Below are positions 43,126-54,585 of a stretch of 64,000 nt of DNA, piece after piece. This DNA comes from Phoronis australis (lineage: Eukaryota; Phoronida; Phoronidae). Under the pieces are notes generated by a model that saw only the letters and a list, made by a program, of their open reading frames with translations, was not told the DNA's origin and made no database searches. The stretch is taken from positions 193,948 to 257,947 of the forward strand of contig NMRA01000392.1 of the NCBI GenBank assembly GCA_002633005.1. The letters run 5' to 3'. The position numbers and the translations under genes are program-made. How positions within the stretch are numbered: the first letter of the stretch is position 1; each line of letters opens with the position of its first letter.

Positions 43126-44430
43126 GGCTGTAGAATACCACTTTTCCTTCAAGGTCCCCCCCGATGTCAAATGCCGCTATTTGTAACCAGACTAATAAGA
43201 TGCTGTAGATGACATCAGTATATGCAACAGGTAAGAGCAAACTAATCTAATAAGGGAAGAAAAAATCAGAGGAAAGAGGCACCAGTAGTCGTGTAGTAAA
43301 ACAAATATATATCAAGCGCATTGGGTGACATGGAGCTCTTTCAAGGTCCATGTGACCTGAGTTCACCATCAGGACCGGTCCATATTGCAGAATTTATTTA
43401 TGTATACATACTTTGACCACTTTCTTGACAATATTTGAGAAGCTTCATGAAAGCAATGCATTGAAAATAACCAAAATGAGAGTTACTAACACAGGAACAG
43501 TGATGAGCTATTTCAAATGCTAAAGGACGTAAAGTTGTATTAAAAAGTTTAAAAAGGTGCTTCATATGACACTTTTAAAATATAAAACAGATGTTATGTA
43601 AGAAAAATATTTTGCACCTAAAAAAACTTTAAAGTAGACTGAACACATACATAGTCACAGTATGGGAAACTGTCTCAAGTATGATAAAATCTCACCAATT
43701 TAAAACAGAATATGGTTGCCAATGGAAATTTCATTTTCTCATATTTCATCAAAGATATGTTGGACCAAATAGCAATTTTTCCATATTCAAACTCTCTGTC
43801 ACAGCTAACATTAGACAATATTTTGAAACATGGGCAAACGCAAAATTATTAGAAGCCTTTAAATTGATAAAAACGCAATTATGGAAATTAGCCTCGTCTG
43901 AAATTGGAGATTTTTCCACGAGTCAATTTCATTAGTTGTCAATTAATACCTTCACTCTCCCAATTATCATTAAAATGACAATATGTTGCAAATTTCCCTT
44001 TGACAATACAAGGTTATTACACATTAAAAACATATAAAATGAAAAGAAATGCAACACTAAGTTAGTTTATGACTATTACACTTTTAACACATCCAATGCT
44101 CATCGCATGACATACCTCAATTTGGATGAAACGCAATAGTTTCGTTGAATGACTGAAACATAATAAAGCTTATTAGGCATAAATTGAAATCAAGTTTTTT
44201 CCCTATTGAGTGATCAACTGTCAAATAGAGGAACAAATTTTATTTGCAATTATCAGAGAAAAGAAATTATTTAAAAATAAAAGTATCATTTTGACATAAA
44301 AATGAGTGCAGTCCAACAGCGAAAAGTAGAGAATAATATTGATCACATTTGATTTAGGCCAGAACAGAAACACGAACTTTAAAATTAGCGCATAAGTAAA
44401 TAATGACATATCTATCCAACATTTCAATTT
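43126..44430. other. AT-rich stretch, nothing recognised
   Basis: No exon, repeat family or RNA gene was seen on either strand. It probably belongs to DLST intron 1 if the first exon lies further right. Confidence 0.4.
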
Positions 44431-44440
44431 ATTACTCTAA

Positions 44441-45285
44441 TCCATTGTCAGGGAAACAGTTCACAGAATCAAAACAGGCAACACAGGTAGAGAAGAGACT
44501 GTACAGGTACATGTCAAAATGCATTGTGAGGGGGAGAGACCTGAAATCAAAACAGTTGGAGCTCAAATGAACCAATGTTTCTATTGAGGTATTATCTGTT
44601 CCTCGATTGCCTCTGACGTCACTCACTACTAAGAAAGCGTGTTTCTTGTATGTTGTTACGAGTCATCAAGAAATTCGAGCGCCTGTGATCCGCAATTACA
44701 ATTTTCGTTCCTCCGAAACATAAAGAACAGTTTCCGCGTTTCCACGGAAAATTCCAAGCCTTGTAATGCTCAGCATTATTCAACTGGATATGCATAGCCT
44801 CCTTTATGAGGAGCCTGAGGGTGGCATTATCCTTGTCTAGGATCTGAACACCAGAGCAATCTATAGTGTGACTAGTTGTCAAGGAATGATTGAGAACAAC
44901 AATCTGTGTGTCTTTACAGTGTTCTTTGACTCTGATGCTAAGAATCCTGTTCCTCATTCCAATGTAAAACTTTTCAGTCACTACAGTTGAGTTAGTACAC
45001 AACATGACTTCTTACTCAATGGTGTTTTCAGTCTCGACAATGACGAAAGTCTGTTTACAGGTTTGAAGATTGTCATGAGTTGCGAACATGGATCAATAGC
45101 TCCAAGCATTCTTTTAACATGCCTCTCTACTACACAACTACTGTTACCTATGTAGGGAAGATTAAGAAATACTTTCTTCAATTCAGGCCCATGACATTTT
45201 GACATGTACCTGCACAGTCTCTTCTCTACCTGTATCGTCTGTTTTGAGTCTGTGAACTGTTTCCTTGACAATGGTTTAGAGTAAC
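44441..45285 (-). mobile_element. Penelope-like element fragment with GIY-YIG domain, bracketed by inverted repeats
   Basis: On the - strand the 3' coding end of a Penelope-like retroelement is visible. About 85 bp at 44441-44525 is repeated in inverted form at 45198-45285 (AACAGTTCACAGA, AGGTAGAGAAGAGACTGT, GGTACATGTCAAAATG). Terminal repeats in mixed orientation are typical of Penelope-like elements. The reverse transcriptase itself is missing, so the copy is 5'-truncated. Confidence 0.75.
44619..45240 (-). pseudogene. Penelope-like GIY-YIG endonuclease, frameshifted
   Basis: Two overlapping frames cover it. The upstream one reads LPYIGNSSCVVERHVKRML and then LKTPLSKKSCCVLTQ. The downstream one reads TEKFYIGMRNRILSIRVKEH and later RLLIKEAMHIQL. 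FYIGM...R is the GIY-YIG core and EAMHIQ the later conserved Glu block. A frameshift lies near 44985-45005. Confidence 0.7.
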
Positions 45286-45337
45286 ATGCACGCACCGAGG
45301 GGGGGGGGCTCGGGGAGCTCGAATGAGCCCCCTCCAT

Positions 45338-45560
45338 TTGGCGAAGTGAGCAAAAAGGTCCAACTCTGAGAGACAATAAGTCCGAGAAAATGAGGCATGA
45401 GTCCATTAAACATGCGCAAACCCGTAATTCACAGTGGTGTTCCCGTTTTTTTTTTTTTATTAGTCCGCCCACTTTTTGGTTACCAAAAGGTCCACGAAGT
45501 CAGGAATTCGAACTCCCCATATTGGAGGCTGGGCATGTGTTGAACCGAAACATTGGATAG
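45338..45560 (+). repeat. 220-bp dispersed repeat, copy 2
   Basis: It is collinear with 11521-11740: AAAAAGGTCC, GAGAAAATG, CACAGTGG, CCCGTTTTTTTT, TAGTCCGCCC, AAAAGGTCCACG, GGAATTCGA and GGCTGGGC follow in the same order. A poly-G tract at 45299-45309 precedes it. Confidence 0.75.
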
Positions 45561-46130
45561 ATAAACTTGTAATTACTGATATCTGTAGTAGTTTAGTTTG
45601 TCATAATATATATGACCTTTTATCTCAACTACACGTGTTGTTTCACTGTAAACTAGCTTCGGTATCGCTTCGCAATTAGCGCATATAAATGTCGTTATTT
45701 ACTTATGCGCTATTTTTAGAGTTCCTGCTTGAGAATAATATTGTAGTAAACGAACATCCATCTCAGAGAAGTGAGGAAAAAGGTGAAGGTAAACAAACAA
45801 TATTTTAAGGACAGCAACTTAGCTAACATCAAAAATTATATGAACGTCAGTGGTCTAAATCATCAGTGCAATTACTAATCAATAAAGATTTGACCAAGAC
45901 AAACAGCAATGGAAGTTTGAGAGTTACTGCATAAAAACTATCAAGGCATTTTAGATTTTCACTGACTGTAGTTCAAGAATACTGAAGTTCAGTCAACATG
46001 CTGTGGCTAAGACTTTATTGACGTCTTTGAGAGTCAATCTGCATTCGTATTTGTTAATTAATCCGAAATTAATATATGGTAAATAATACTTACGGGAAAA
46101 TGTCCCAACTGTTCTAGCAGGTTTCTGAAA
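45561..46130. other. Stretch with no recognised feature
   Basis: No coding or repeat signal was identified on either strand. Confidence 0.4.
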
Positions 46131-46134
46131 AATA

Positions 46135-46400
46135 TGCAATACACCAATGTTTATAAGGTACACTAAATAAGAGCAACGCAGAACGTTGAAATGCACCCAT
46201 GAATGCACCGCAAACGGTGTGCTTCTAGGGTTGTTTATTTGTTTCATAAAAATAACCACTAGATGGCAAAAAACGTCCAGTACATCTGAAAATGGGAACA
46301 TGCCATCGCTTCCTTAATAGAAACCTATTCACCGAGTTTCATAAAAATCTGTCAAGGTACTTCAGAGAAACAAAGGAAAACAGAAAAAATGAAATTGCCA
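46135..46400 (-). repeat. GGTGGC-subrepeat family, copy B, left part
   Basis: It matches 27080-27260 (CGCAAACGGTGTGCTTCTAGGGTT, ACCACTAGATGGC, AACATGCCAT, AAATCTGTCAAG). The family resumes near 47470 after about 1 kb of different sequence. Confidence 0.75.
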
Positions 46401-46440
46401 CTTGACTATGGGGCACAGCGTTCATTGGATCAGCGCCCAG

Positions 46441-47460
46441 TGCTACGCAAACGCACGATTCCCTAACTTTTAGATGGATGATCACAACTAGAGTGGAACG
46501 ACGGCCTCCGAGCCGGCGGTTTGGCAATGTGAATTATAATACAAGTAACGAATTCTTGTCTCGGGTCATGGATTTACTTCAAAATATAATACTTGAATGT
46601 TTTGTCACTTTATTTTCTTCCCATGTTCGCAAAGTTTAAGAACCCCGCCGGCTTCAATGCCTGCTTTTAGCGACGCGGTCTGCCGCACCGAGTTTCTGTC
46701 TACAGTGCACTAGATAAAACATTTATTCAAAAAAAATCGAGAAATGTGACAATGGTGTGGCCAACCCTTCCAATTCGCTTTTGGTAAGAAGCTCTCGTAT
46801 TTTGAAGAATTTCCACAACTCACGGAAAGATGTCAAATTGTCCCTATTTTGGTGAGTGTATTTGCCAGGTTATCGAGGATGTATAGTGACCGAACGGACA
46901 ATGTATCTTGCTGGCCGATTTCCTCTCGCTCGATTTCAGAATTTAAAGGTTGGCAATACGTTACTGGATGTTTGTGTATCATCTTGAAGAAATAAAAAAC
47001 TGCAAGTCAAATTTTGTTTTTCGCTTATTGCATCTCAGACAAGTTGGCGTTAGCAGATTCTGCCAAAGTTGCTGGCGGTTCTTTATAGTACGATTTCTTA
47101 TGACAGGCGAAACTGAGAATTATTGTTTCCACCTAGCCTTTTAGCTTCCCGAATACTTTTGTTTCTACATTAGGCAGTTTCAGCCTGAACAAAATTCTTA
47201 TCATTCGAGTCTGAGATATCTACAACATAACTGATTGAAAATTGGCGGCAGTGGTAATGACGTGCACACAGTTAGCTACGGGCATGGAACATCGGCTCCA
47301 GGGATCATCGAGCCGGGAAATATTGGAACAGACTTGACATCGTAGTTTTGGGTCATTGGAACAGAGGAATATCGTAAAACACTGGGTTTTTTTTGTAACA
47401 ACAGCTTGAAAATGCGACCTGGGATTTTGGCTAGGTTGAAAAATGTGACCTGGCGATTTT
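46441..47460. other. Non-repeat stretch splitting a repeat copy
   Basis: This kilobase separates two parts of one repeat copy. It could be an insertion or unrelated DNA. Short frames are present but none resembles a known protein, and I could not place the DLST first exon here. Confidence 0.35.
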
Positions 47461-47464
47461 AATA

Positions 47465-48345
47465 GCCTCGAGATCTGTACATGCCAATTTTCAAAATCAT
47501 CCTCAGAATGGTTTGGTTGATCGAGGGGTGGATGCCAAAAAACAACACTCGAATACAGGAAAAATGGCCACTGGGTACCTCGATTCCATCCGAAAGCGGG
47601 AGGATAGCATCATCTCACCAATAAATGCCTGTATTCCAAACTTTCTGATAATCCGTTGAGAACCTTTGAAGCTACAGAGGTAAGCCAAAAAAAATGAAAA
47701 TTGACACTGGTAGCCAGATCCACCCGAATGTTGTTGTCATCTGTTGTCAACGTTATATAAATACACTTGCTTAAATTAGCAAAGATACTGCAAATGGTTT
47801 AGGAGATACAGCCATAGGCGCAAAAAGAAACAAAACTGCCAGAAAGCGCCACAGTAGTCGATATCATCGGAAAATAATTGTCACCCGTCCTCTTCATAGT
47901 AAAAACATACATGCCAATTTCCACAATCCTCCTGAGAGCGGTTTGGCTGATAGAGGGGTGGAGGCTAAAAAACAGACTCGGAAAAAATATGGCCACTAGG
48001 TGGCACAAACTACATCGAAGCAATCCGAAAACAGGACGATAGTGTCATCTCACTAATAGATGCCTATGTGCCAAAGTTTATGAAACTACGTGAGGACCTT
48101 TGAAGATATAGAGGTAAGCGTAAAAAACTAAAATTGCCACTAGTGGGCACACCGGTAGTCGGATCCGTCCAAACGTTCACTCATGCCGTCCCATCCATGA
48201 TAGGAACATATGAGCAAAATTTCATGAACGTACATGGTTTTGGAGATAGAGCAGCAGACGCAGGACGCCAGACAGACGGATGCTGGAGCGATGCCAGACG
48301 GACGGACGGAGATGACGGCACATATAAATATGTGGGCGCATAATA
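47465..48345 (-). repeat. GGTGGC-subrepeat family, copy B, right part
   Basis: ATGCCAATTTTCAAAATCATCC, GGTTTGGTTGATCGAGGGGTGG and GGCCACTAGGTGGCACAAACTA match 27550-28130 in order. The end is rich in CAGACGGACGGACGG, as in copy C (61930 onward, inverted). Confidence 0.8.
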
Positions 48346-49028
48346 AAAATGAAAATAAAAATCTAAACAAGACATGCTAAATGCTAAGTTGACCAAGGTG
48401 AAAATAGTCCAGCACAATATTTTGAGAATACGGTACCCTGTATTTGATTAGAGTAAGAGGTTACATGGCCATAGATCATAGTCACTCCCTACAGCCAGGA
48501 AGTAGTTTTAAACAGGAGTTCTCCACAGGCTTTATGGAAGTCCCATGCAGTGCTAATTAAGTTAAGCCAAAATAGCAACCTTCAAATCGAATTAAATCAC
48601 CCTGTTGATGCTACCATGGAGCTTCATTGGACTATGGTTTTATTGTGCGTAGTTACAAATGCTAAGGCCTCATATTGAGAAACCCAAACAAAGGATTCCA
48701 CCCCAAAACAAGAACCAAAACAATGCCTATGAAAGATGATAAAGCCTGGGATTGCAACACTGTGCAGCAATCTCTTTTCAATTTTAGTCTGCCCTTTGTG
48801 GAAAAGTATGGAAGATTTAGGGGGGCTAACCTGTCAACCAACCATACTGAGATGATCAACTCCCAACTCTGATCATAATGAAATAAACCACCAAGTGCTG
48901 GCCAATTTCTGTTTTTACTCAATACACATTCCTTCTTTACCAGTTTACACATTTCACAACAGTGTTGTGTGAAGAGAGCACACACTTCTAATCACATCAA
49001 TCAAACTAAATCAAAGAATACCCAGGTA
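48346..49028. other. Stretch with no recognised feature
   Basis: Only short unconvincing frames are present. Confidence 0.4.
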
Positions 49029-49216
49029 TTAAAGGAGAATGCCACCCGATTTAATTAGTCTTTTTTTACCGTCTTAATCGGTCTATATCCACATCGCCTC
49101 TTATACGGTTGACCTCACCTTGCTGAGAGGTGTCGCGTTAACCTGTGAGGAAGGTGAGAAACGACGCAGTGATGTCAGTGGTTTGTCTGCAGAGTGAATG
49201 CCGCTATATTGCGATG

Positions 49217-49450
49217 CATTGTTTCTGCTTGTCCGAACTGTGAAGCTGCGAAGAAAGCGGGTATATCATTTTTTCGACTTCCTCAAGAGCCCGAAATGCT
49301 TAGGAAGTGCCTCGCGGTAGTGAAGAATGAAAGGTACGTGTTAATAGCAAGTATGAGGCCGTGAAACATCTCCGTGTCTGTGGCCCGCATTTCGTTGACA
49401 TTGATTTCACCGACGAATTCCGGCTTACCAAAGAACTATCCATAAGTTCA
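49217..49450 (+). pseudogene. Degraded THAP domain
   Basis: RCIVSACPNCEAAKKAGISF then FRLPQEPEMLRKCLAVVKNE is followed, after a frameshift near 49350, by KYEAVKHLRVCGPHFVDIDF. The CxxxxCxxC-like start, FRLP and VCGPHF give the C2CH THAP pattern. Stops follow soon after. Confidence 0.8.
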
Positions 49451-49621
49451 GTTGCCTGTGCATGTTCGCGGCGCCTCTCTGGTAGTTCTTGATTAGTGTA
49501 TTCCGGTTCGAACTGATAGCCTGTGAAACCTAATGATCCGACCCATGAAAACTTCGTCAGATGAGCTCTTCACTAAGTTGGGATTGGCGCCGGGCGAGTT
49601 GCCATATAGATGTTTATCAGA

Positions 49622-49815
49622 GGCTACAAGGGGGGTTCAGGGGGCTCAAACCCCCCTAGGGAAAGGATCAAAAACAAAAATTGAAAAAAATTCACCACAT
49701 AAATGAAATCAGAAACTAAAAACCACAAACAATCTTACACGACGTTCGTTCCGCTGGGCGCTATACGCCTCGGATTCACTCGAATCCTACCCCCCCCTTA
49801 CTGAAAACATAGATC
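49622..49815. repeat. C/G-rich MITE nested in the third THAP element
   Basis: It begins with AAGGGGGGTTCAGGGGGCTCAAACCCCCC and ends CCCCCCCTTACTGAAAACATAGATCT. That end is the inverse of the GGATCTACGTTTTCAGTAAGGGGGGG end at 5889. The family is thus a second hAT-like MITE group in the window. Confidence 0.55.
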
Positions 49816-50378
49816 TCTATTCTGCGTTCTGTTTCAAAATTAATTATTCTCATCCTAAAATGATCCTAACCAATGCTTATATAAAACTGAAACAAAGTCT
49901 GTTTCATTAGATACAATTTGTAATGCCTTGGAGTGCTGATAAGTGCAAATGTTTAGAGAAGCCAGCAATGAATAAACCACTGCGTTACCGCCCGGCTTTT
50001 GATGCCGGCAACAAAGGTAATTGACCAGACACCGAGGCTGTGTGAGCACATGCTAATTCAGTGTTTGTTGACAGAAAGCTGTTGTGAAACAATTACTCGA
50101 TTTTATATGCTATGGTCACATGTTAGGGGAATCTTTATTTACGGAAATACAAATACAATATTCAAATCATTGTTACTGTACAACCTTTGCCCTGACGGCC
50201 GTGTAAGGGGAACCCGACTTCGTGGCCCCCGACAAGTAAGTAGATTTTCAGTTTCATGGCTAATTCACAAAAATAATTACATGCACATTATTTCTTTGCC
50301 TCGCTATTATAGCCTTTTCGTGTCTGGAGGTTTAGTTTCCAACTCAAGCTGGTTTATGTTCGTGCCAGTCCCAGCGGA

Positions 50379-50650
50379 CGCGACGGGCCTGCTCAGGTTC
50401 CGAGCCACTGGCCGGGCCGCATAACGAGTCAGTCCGCCGTGACGGGCTCGATTGGGTTCCGAGCCACTGGCTGGGATAACAGCCAGTCTGGCCGCGACGG
50501 GCCTTATCGGGTTCCGAGCCACTGGCAGGGATAATGAGTTAGTCCGGCCGTGACACGCCTGATCGGGTTCCGAGCCACTGGCCGGGATAACGAGTTAGTT
50601 CGGCCACGACGGGCCTGATGGGGTTCCGAGCCACTGGCCGAGATAACAAG
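50379..50650 (+). repeat. Tandem array, about 62-bp unit x 4-5, GC-rich
   Basis: The unit GGGTTCCGAGCCACTGGCCGG, then GATAACGAGTTAGTCCGGCC and GACGGGCCTGAT repeats four to five times with substitutions. It is strikingly GC-rich compared with its AT-rich host element. Confidence 0.9.
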
Positions 50651-51146
50651 GCTAGCGTTTTGTGTGTTTAGAACTCAAAAAATCACAAGTATAAACAACA
50701 CAGATCTAGGTTCTCCTGTCTTTTTTACAGAAGAATACTTCGAATTTATCTCCGAACAGACCCTAAACTCCTGCTACGGACCTTAATAAATTGGCCAGCC
50801 GAACTTTGTAGGCTACAGTGTGTCCAAATACCAATAAATCCGTAACAGCGAAATAAAACAACACGTTTTTATAAGAACTCGGTGTATTGTTAAGGGTTTT
50901 ACAACGAAGTTTGATGATTTATTGGTGTTAAGCGATGAATTCAAGCGATAAGCTGACACCACTAACACATGTTGTGAACTGCTGAACAGACTGCGAGTGA
51001 AACCAATTACGTCATTGGATAATTTCAACACCTGCGTCTCCCGTCAGGTGTCAGGTAACGCAACCGAACCTGCCGTTATTGAGAACTACTCGATCTAAAT
51101 TGATACAAAATAGGTTATTTTTTGGGTGGCATTCTCCTTTAACCGC

Positions 51147-52900
51147 ACCCGTCCTCAGCCACAGTGTGAAGCCAACAACCTCAAATGATTTAAGTTAAGT
51201 GTGTGATGCATACATGTAGGTGACAATTGATGTATCGTCTGCACTGCAGGGAATCTCTTGGCATGCGAAAAAAATGTAGTTTCTCGGTACAGGTTAGGAT
51301 TTCTCACTTGTCTAGACTAGCTATATAGACATCAGCCAAATAAACACACGTTTTGATCAGCTTTTGACAGAACGTTTGTCTGCTATGTCAAACTGAAACA
51401 TGACTTCCGAGTACTGAAAAGCACGAACTAGAAACTTAAAAAAACCAGGTGAGCCCGAGGTATATCCATGCTAATATTTGAGTGATGGCATCCTTGTAAC
51501 TATGAAGCCTGATAATGTGATCTGTTAATAGATGACCTAGCCAAATAGAGACCCTGGTGATAACGGTAAACTGACAAAATTCCCAGAATTGACTTCTTTT
51601 CCAGAATTAAGATTTTGAAGGGGAACTTCCACATTTCAGAAGCAGATACTATAATCAAGGCTTATGCTGCAGGCCTGTCAATGCAACCTGAGATTTTGTT
51701 TGGCAACCTAGTGAAAATCCCAAGTTACCAAGAAGTTGCCACGCCACTACCAAGAACACATTCAAACTAATACAGAAAGTAAACAGACAGAAGTCAGAGT
51801 CGTTCGGCAAAACTCCGAAGTGCCCAATCAGGTTCGACTACCCCAGGACAGAAGGTAGGCCTATGCACTGGACATTGGGCCAAAAAGGGGAACTAGCATG
51901 TGAGAGGCTCTTTTTAGCTCCAGTATTTCATTCATTTCAATTTCAGCTCTTGCCAAAAAGGTTGGGTGTCTGTGCCTGGTTGCACAAAATAATCTCAAAT
52001 AGGGACTCAACTAAATTGGATAAATTTACTGCATACTTGTGGAAATACTGATTGTCCTTTCCAAATTTTGGCTTTGATATATCTTGGGTGAACTCTTCAT
52101 TAAATTCTCAATATTATAATTGAAAACAAGAAAGATCTTTTCATGCAACACCCATAATTTAAGAACTAAGTTCCTATTTATTTTCATTGAACTAAGGGCT
52201 CAGTTTTTGAGAAAATGTCATTAGTCAAAGAGGAGCTCATGATGAAGATACAATGACAGAAAAAGATTAGATCTTTGAGTATAGAAAGACACAAATATGC
52301 AAAATTTTCAGGGATGTTAGTCGAGTCCTTATGCAACCGGGTACTGAGCTCCCATTTGGGAGGAAATTTTGTCAGGTCACATTTGAAGAATTGACATTAT
52401 GCTATGCAAAACAATGAACATATCGTGCAGCACATTATCGGGCATGAATTTGATGGTTTAGTTAGTGTGAGACCTGTGAGGCATAATTTGCCGAAAAACT
52501 TCCTGCGTACAAGCTATATAAGGGTTAGGTAATTGCATTTTAATTGCCTAAAATTACACTGGCGATAATACACCCCCACAAAAAGTTACTCACCCCAAAA
52601 TACAGTGAATAATATCGACCACAACATTCATATATACACCATAAGTTATAATTAACACATACCATGACTCGGGGTACAATTTAGTTGAACATACCTTGAA
52701 CATATTGATGACTAAAAATGTGACGCGGTTCACACGAGCTTCCCCCACCCACCATTTTGAGGAAGTTACGCAAAATCACACGTGTTGATGAACAAAAAGT
52801 CCATAAGACAAAAATCTTAAAAATTCCAACAGATGTCATTCAATGTTATTTTTTGGGCAAATGTTACTCGCCAAGTCACGAGCTGTACTCAGTCTCACTA
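51147..52900. other. Intergenic stretch, nothing recognised
   Basis: No exon or element was identified. The segment near 52470-52500 (GTGAGGCATAATTTGCCGAAAAACTTC) recurs near 55610-55640 and, inverted, near 56180. Confidence 0.45.
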
Positions 52901-52904
52901 ATAG

Positions 52905-52990
52905 CCGAGAATATCCAACCTGGGAATTGAACCAGCGACCCCGATAAGACCGTCAAGCGTCCTTACCATTCAGTTGCAAATTACTGAGTG
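52905..52990 (-). repeat. tRNA-derived SINE head
   Basis: On the - strand AACTGAATGGTAAGGACGC resembles an A box and GCTGGTTCAATTCCCAGG is a near-canonical B box, at about the spacing of a tRNA gene. No clean cloverleaf is seen. Confidence 0.5.
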
Positions 52991-53270
52991 GTTAAAAGAG
53001 GCTTATGATTCACCGGAAACACAATCTACAACATTCCCTCCTTTCCTACGGAACAGGCGCGACACCAGGAAGCTGAACACCAGGTTGTCTCACATACAGG
53101 TCTTCAACTTCCCTTGGTACCTTTACCACCGCAACACAAGTGAACACAAGATCGTCTCTTATACAGGCCCTCGACTCCTGGAACTTTTACCAAGCGCACC
53201 GTTCGAGATCCGCAAGACTAGGCAATGCTTCATTACTTGGCGGAATTCTTCCGCGAAGTACGTTGGTCTG
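52974..53270 (+). pseudogene. Possible LINE ORF2 C-terminal remnant
   Basis: An open stretch reads RNRRDTRKLNTRLSHIQVF and KIVSYTGPRLLELLPSAP then FEIRKTRQCF. The pattern (basic strand, Y-GP-L-LP, IRK) recalls the end of CR1-like LINE ORF2 proteins. No upstream RT is present. Low confidence. Confidence 0.3.
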
Positions 53271-53289
53271 ACAGAAATTTTTTTTTTTG

Positions 53290-53800
53290 TTTGTTCGCAC
53301 TCTACAGGTCGCAATTTTCGTCCGATTTTCACGAAATTTGCACACGACGTGTAGATCGGAAAGTCCTAGAAGCCTATTGTTTTCGGTCATGATCGGATAC
53401 AAAATGGCGGACGTGGCGGCCATTTGGTATCCGATTTCACAGTCAAATACTCGTAGAGGCCGCATTTTTCGACGTACTTGGCTGAAAATCGGTACGATTA
53501 TACTAAAACGCATATGCTACAACTGTGGAGAAAATCGTTGACTTCCAGTCAAAGATGGCGGAAATATTGGACGTGGCGCATGCGCACCCCGAAATATGGC
53601 CAAAAACGTTTTCTCCTGTAGAGGGCGCATTTGCGAACCAATTGCTTTCAAACTGGTCACGTGTTTGTTGAGTTTAATAAGCTTTTATAAAAAATATTGA
53701 ACCGGAAGTCACTTTCAAGATGGCGGCTGTGGCGCATGTTCACACGGTTTCAATCGTACTGGTGTCGCATTTTTAACGGGAAGAGCAAATGACGTGAATT
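53290..53800 (+). repeat. ATGGCGG-motif repeat
   Basis: AAATGGCGGACGTGGCG, AAGATGGCGGAAATATTGGACGTGGCGCATGCG and AAGATGGCGGCTGTGGCGCATG occur at about 150-bp spacing. The organisation resembles the GGTGGC-subrepeat family, with different sequence. Confidence 0.55.
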
Positions 53801-53944
53801 TTTGCATGTGGATTCCTTGAAGTATGGCCTTTCAAAAAGTCTGCGAGAGCATATTTCTCAGACTTACTGTTTTCGAGTTATTTGACTTTGAATTTAAAAA
53901 AAAACGGCAAATTTTCAATGTTCTCGAAATTTTTTTTGATTTTT

Positions 53945-54585
53945 GCCAAACTACCACTTTAGATAGATTTTTGAACGGGCTTTCAGAAGATATTTTCCAT
54001 TTTTCGCTACGATGTCTACTTTTTGAATTATTCGAGATTTTCGGATACCGTTGTTCCTTTGGTCACCTATGCAAGAACCCAGCTGGCTGGCTTTCAGTTC
54101 ACTTTGTTTTGGTTATGCCTAGTTGACCCAGACTGACCCAGCCAGCACTGTCCTACTGTAAAGCATGGCTCGTCCGTCATGTTGCGCCATCTATTGTTCT
54201 TTATTGTAGTTGATTGCATGCTCTCTATTTGATTTCTTCGCTAGTCACGTGAATGTTATCTTGTTTGCCAAACTAACATTTTAGATAGAGTTTTGAACGG
54301 GCTTTCAGAAGATATTTTCCATTTTGCGCTACGACGTCTACTTTTTGAATTATTCGAGATTTTCGGATACCGTTGTTCCTTCTGTCACCTATGCAAGCAC
54401 GCAGCTGGCTGGCTTTCAGTTCACTTTGTTTTGATTATGCCTAGTTGACCCAGACTGACCAAGCCAGCACTGTTCTACTGTAGACTGGACCGTCATGTTG
54501 CGCCATCTATTGCTCTTTATTGCAGTTGATTGTATGCTCTCTATTTGATTTCTTCGCTAGTCACATGAATGTTATCGTGTTATTC
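53945..54585 (+). repeat. Tandem duplication, about 322-bp unit x 2
   Basis: From GCCAAACTA...TTTAGATAG to ATGAATGTTATC the sequence is repeated once, starting again near 54268, with few differences. Shared anchors include GATACCGTTGTTCCTT, CAGCTGGCTGGCTTTCAG and GTTGCGCCATCTATTG. Confidence 0.9.

Larger units (their letters stand above)
49033..51138 (+). mobile_element. Third TTAA-flanked THAP transposon, different family
   Basis: The ends AGGAGAATGCCACCC and GGGTGGCATTCTCCT are perfect inverted repeats flanked by TTAA (49029-49032 and 51139-51142). Inside is a degraded THAP domain (49217-49450), a C-rich insertion (49622-49815) and a tandem array (50379-50650). The ends share no similarity with the element at 29325, so it is a separate family with the same target preference. 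Confidence 0.9.

Noticed and set aside
42316-43240. Repetitive protein gene on the - strand
   Set aside because: The open frames follow from a 42-bp stop-free tandem unit. No start, splice or promoter context supports a gene, so it is annotated as an array only.
48134-48343. + strand frame near a GACGGACGG tract
   Set aside because: It lies in the end of the GGTGGC-subrepeat family and the copy at 61930 does not preserve it.
50813-51031. Possible DLST first exon: a - strand frame starting MLKLSNDVIGFTRSLFSSSQ looks like a mitochondrial signal
   Set aside because: It lies inside the TTAA transposon at 49033-51138, and I found no donor giving the required phase 2 next to it.
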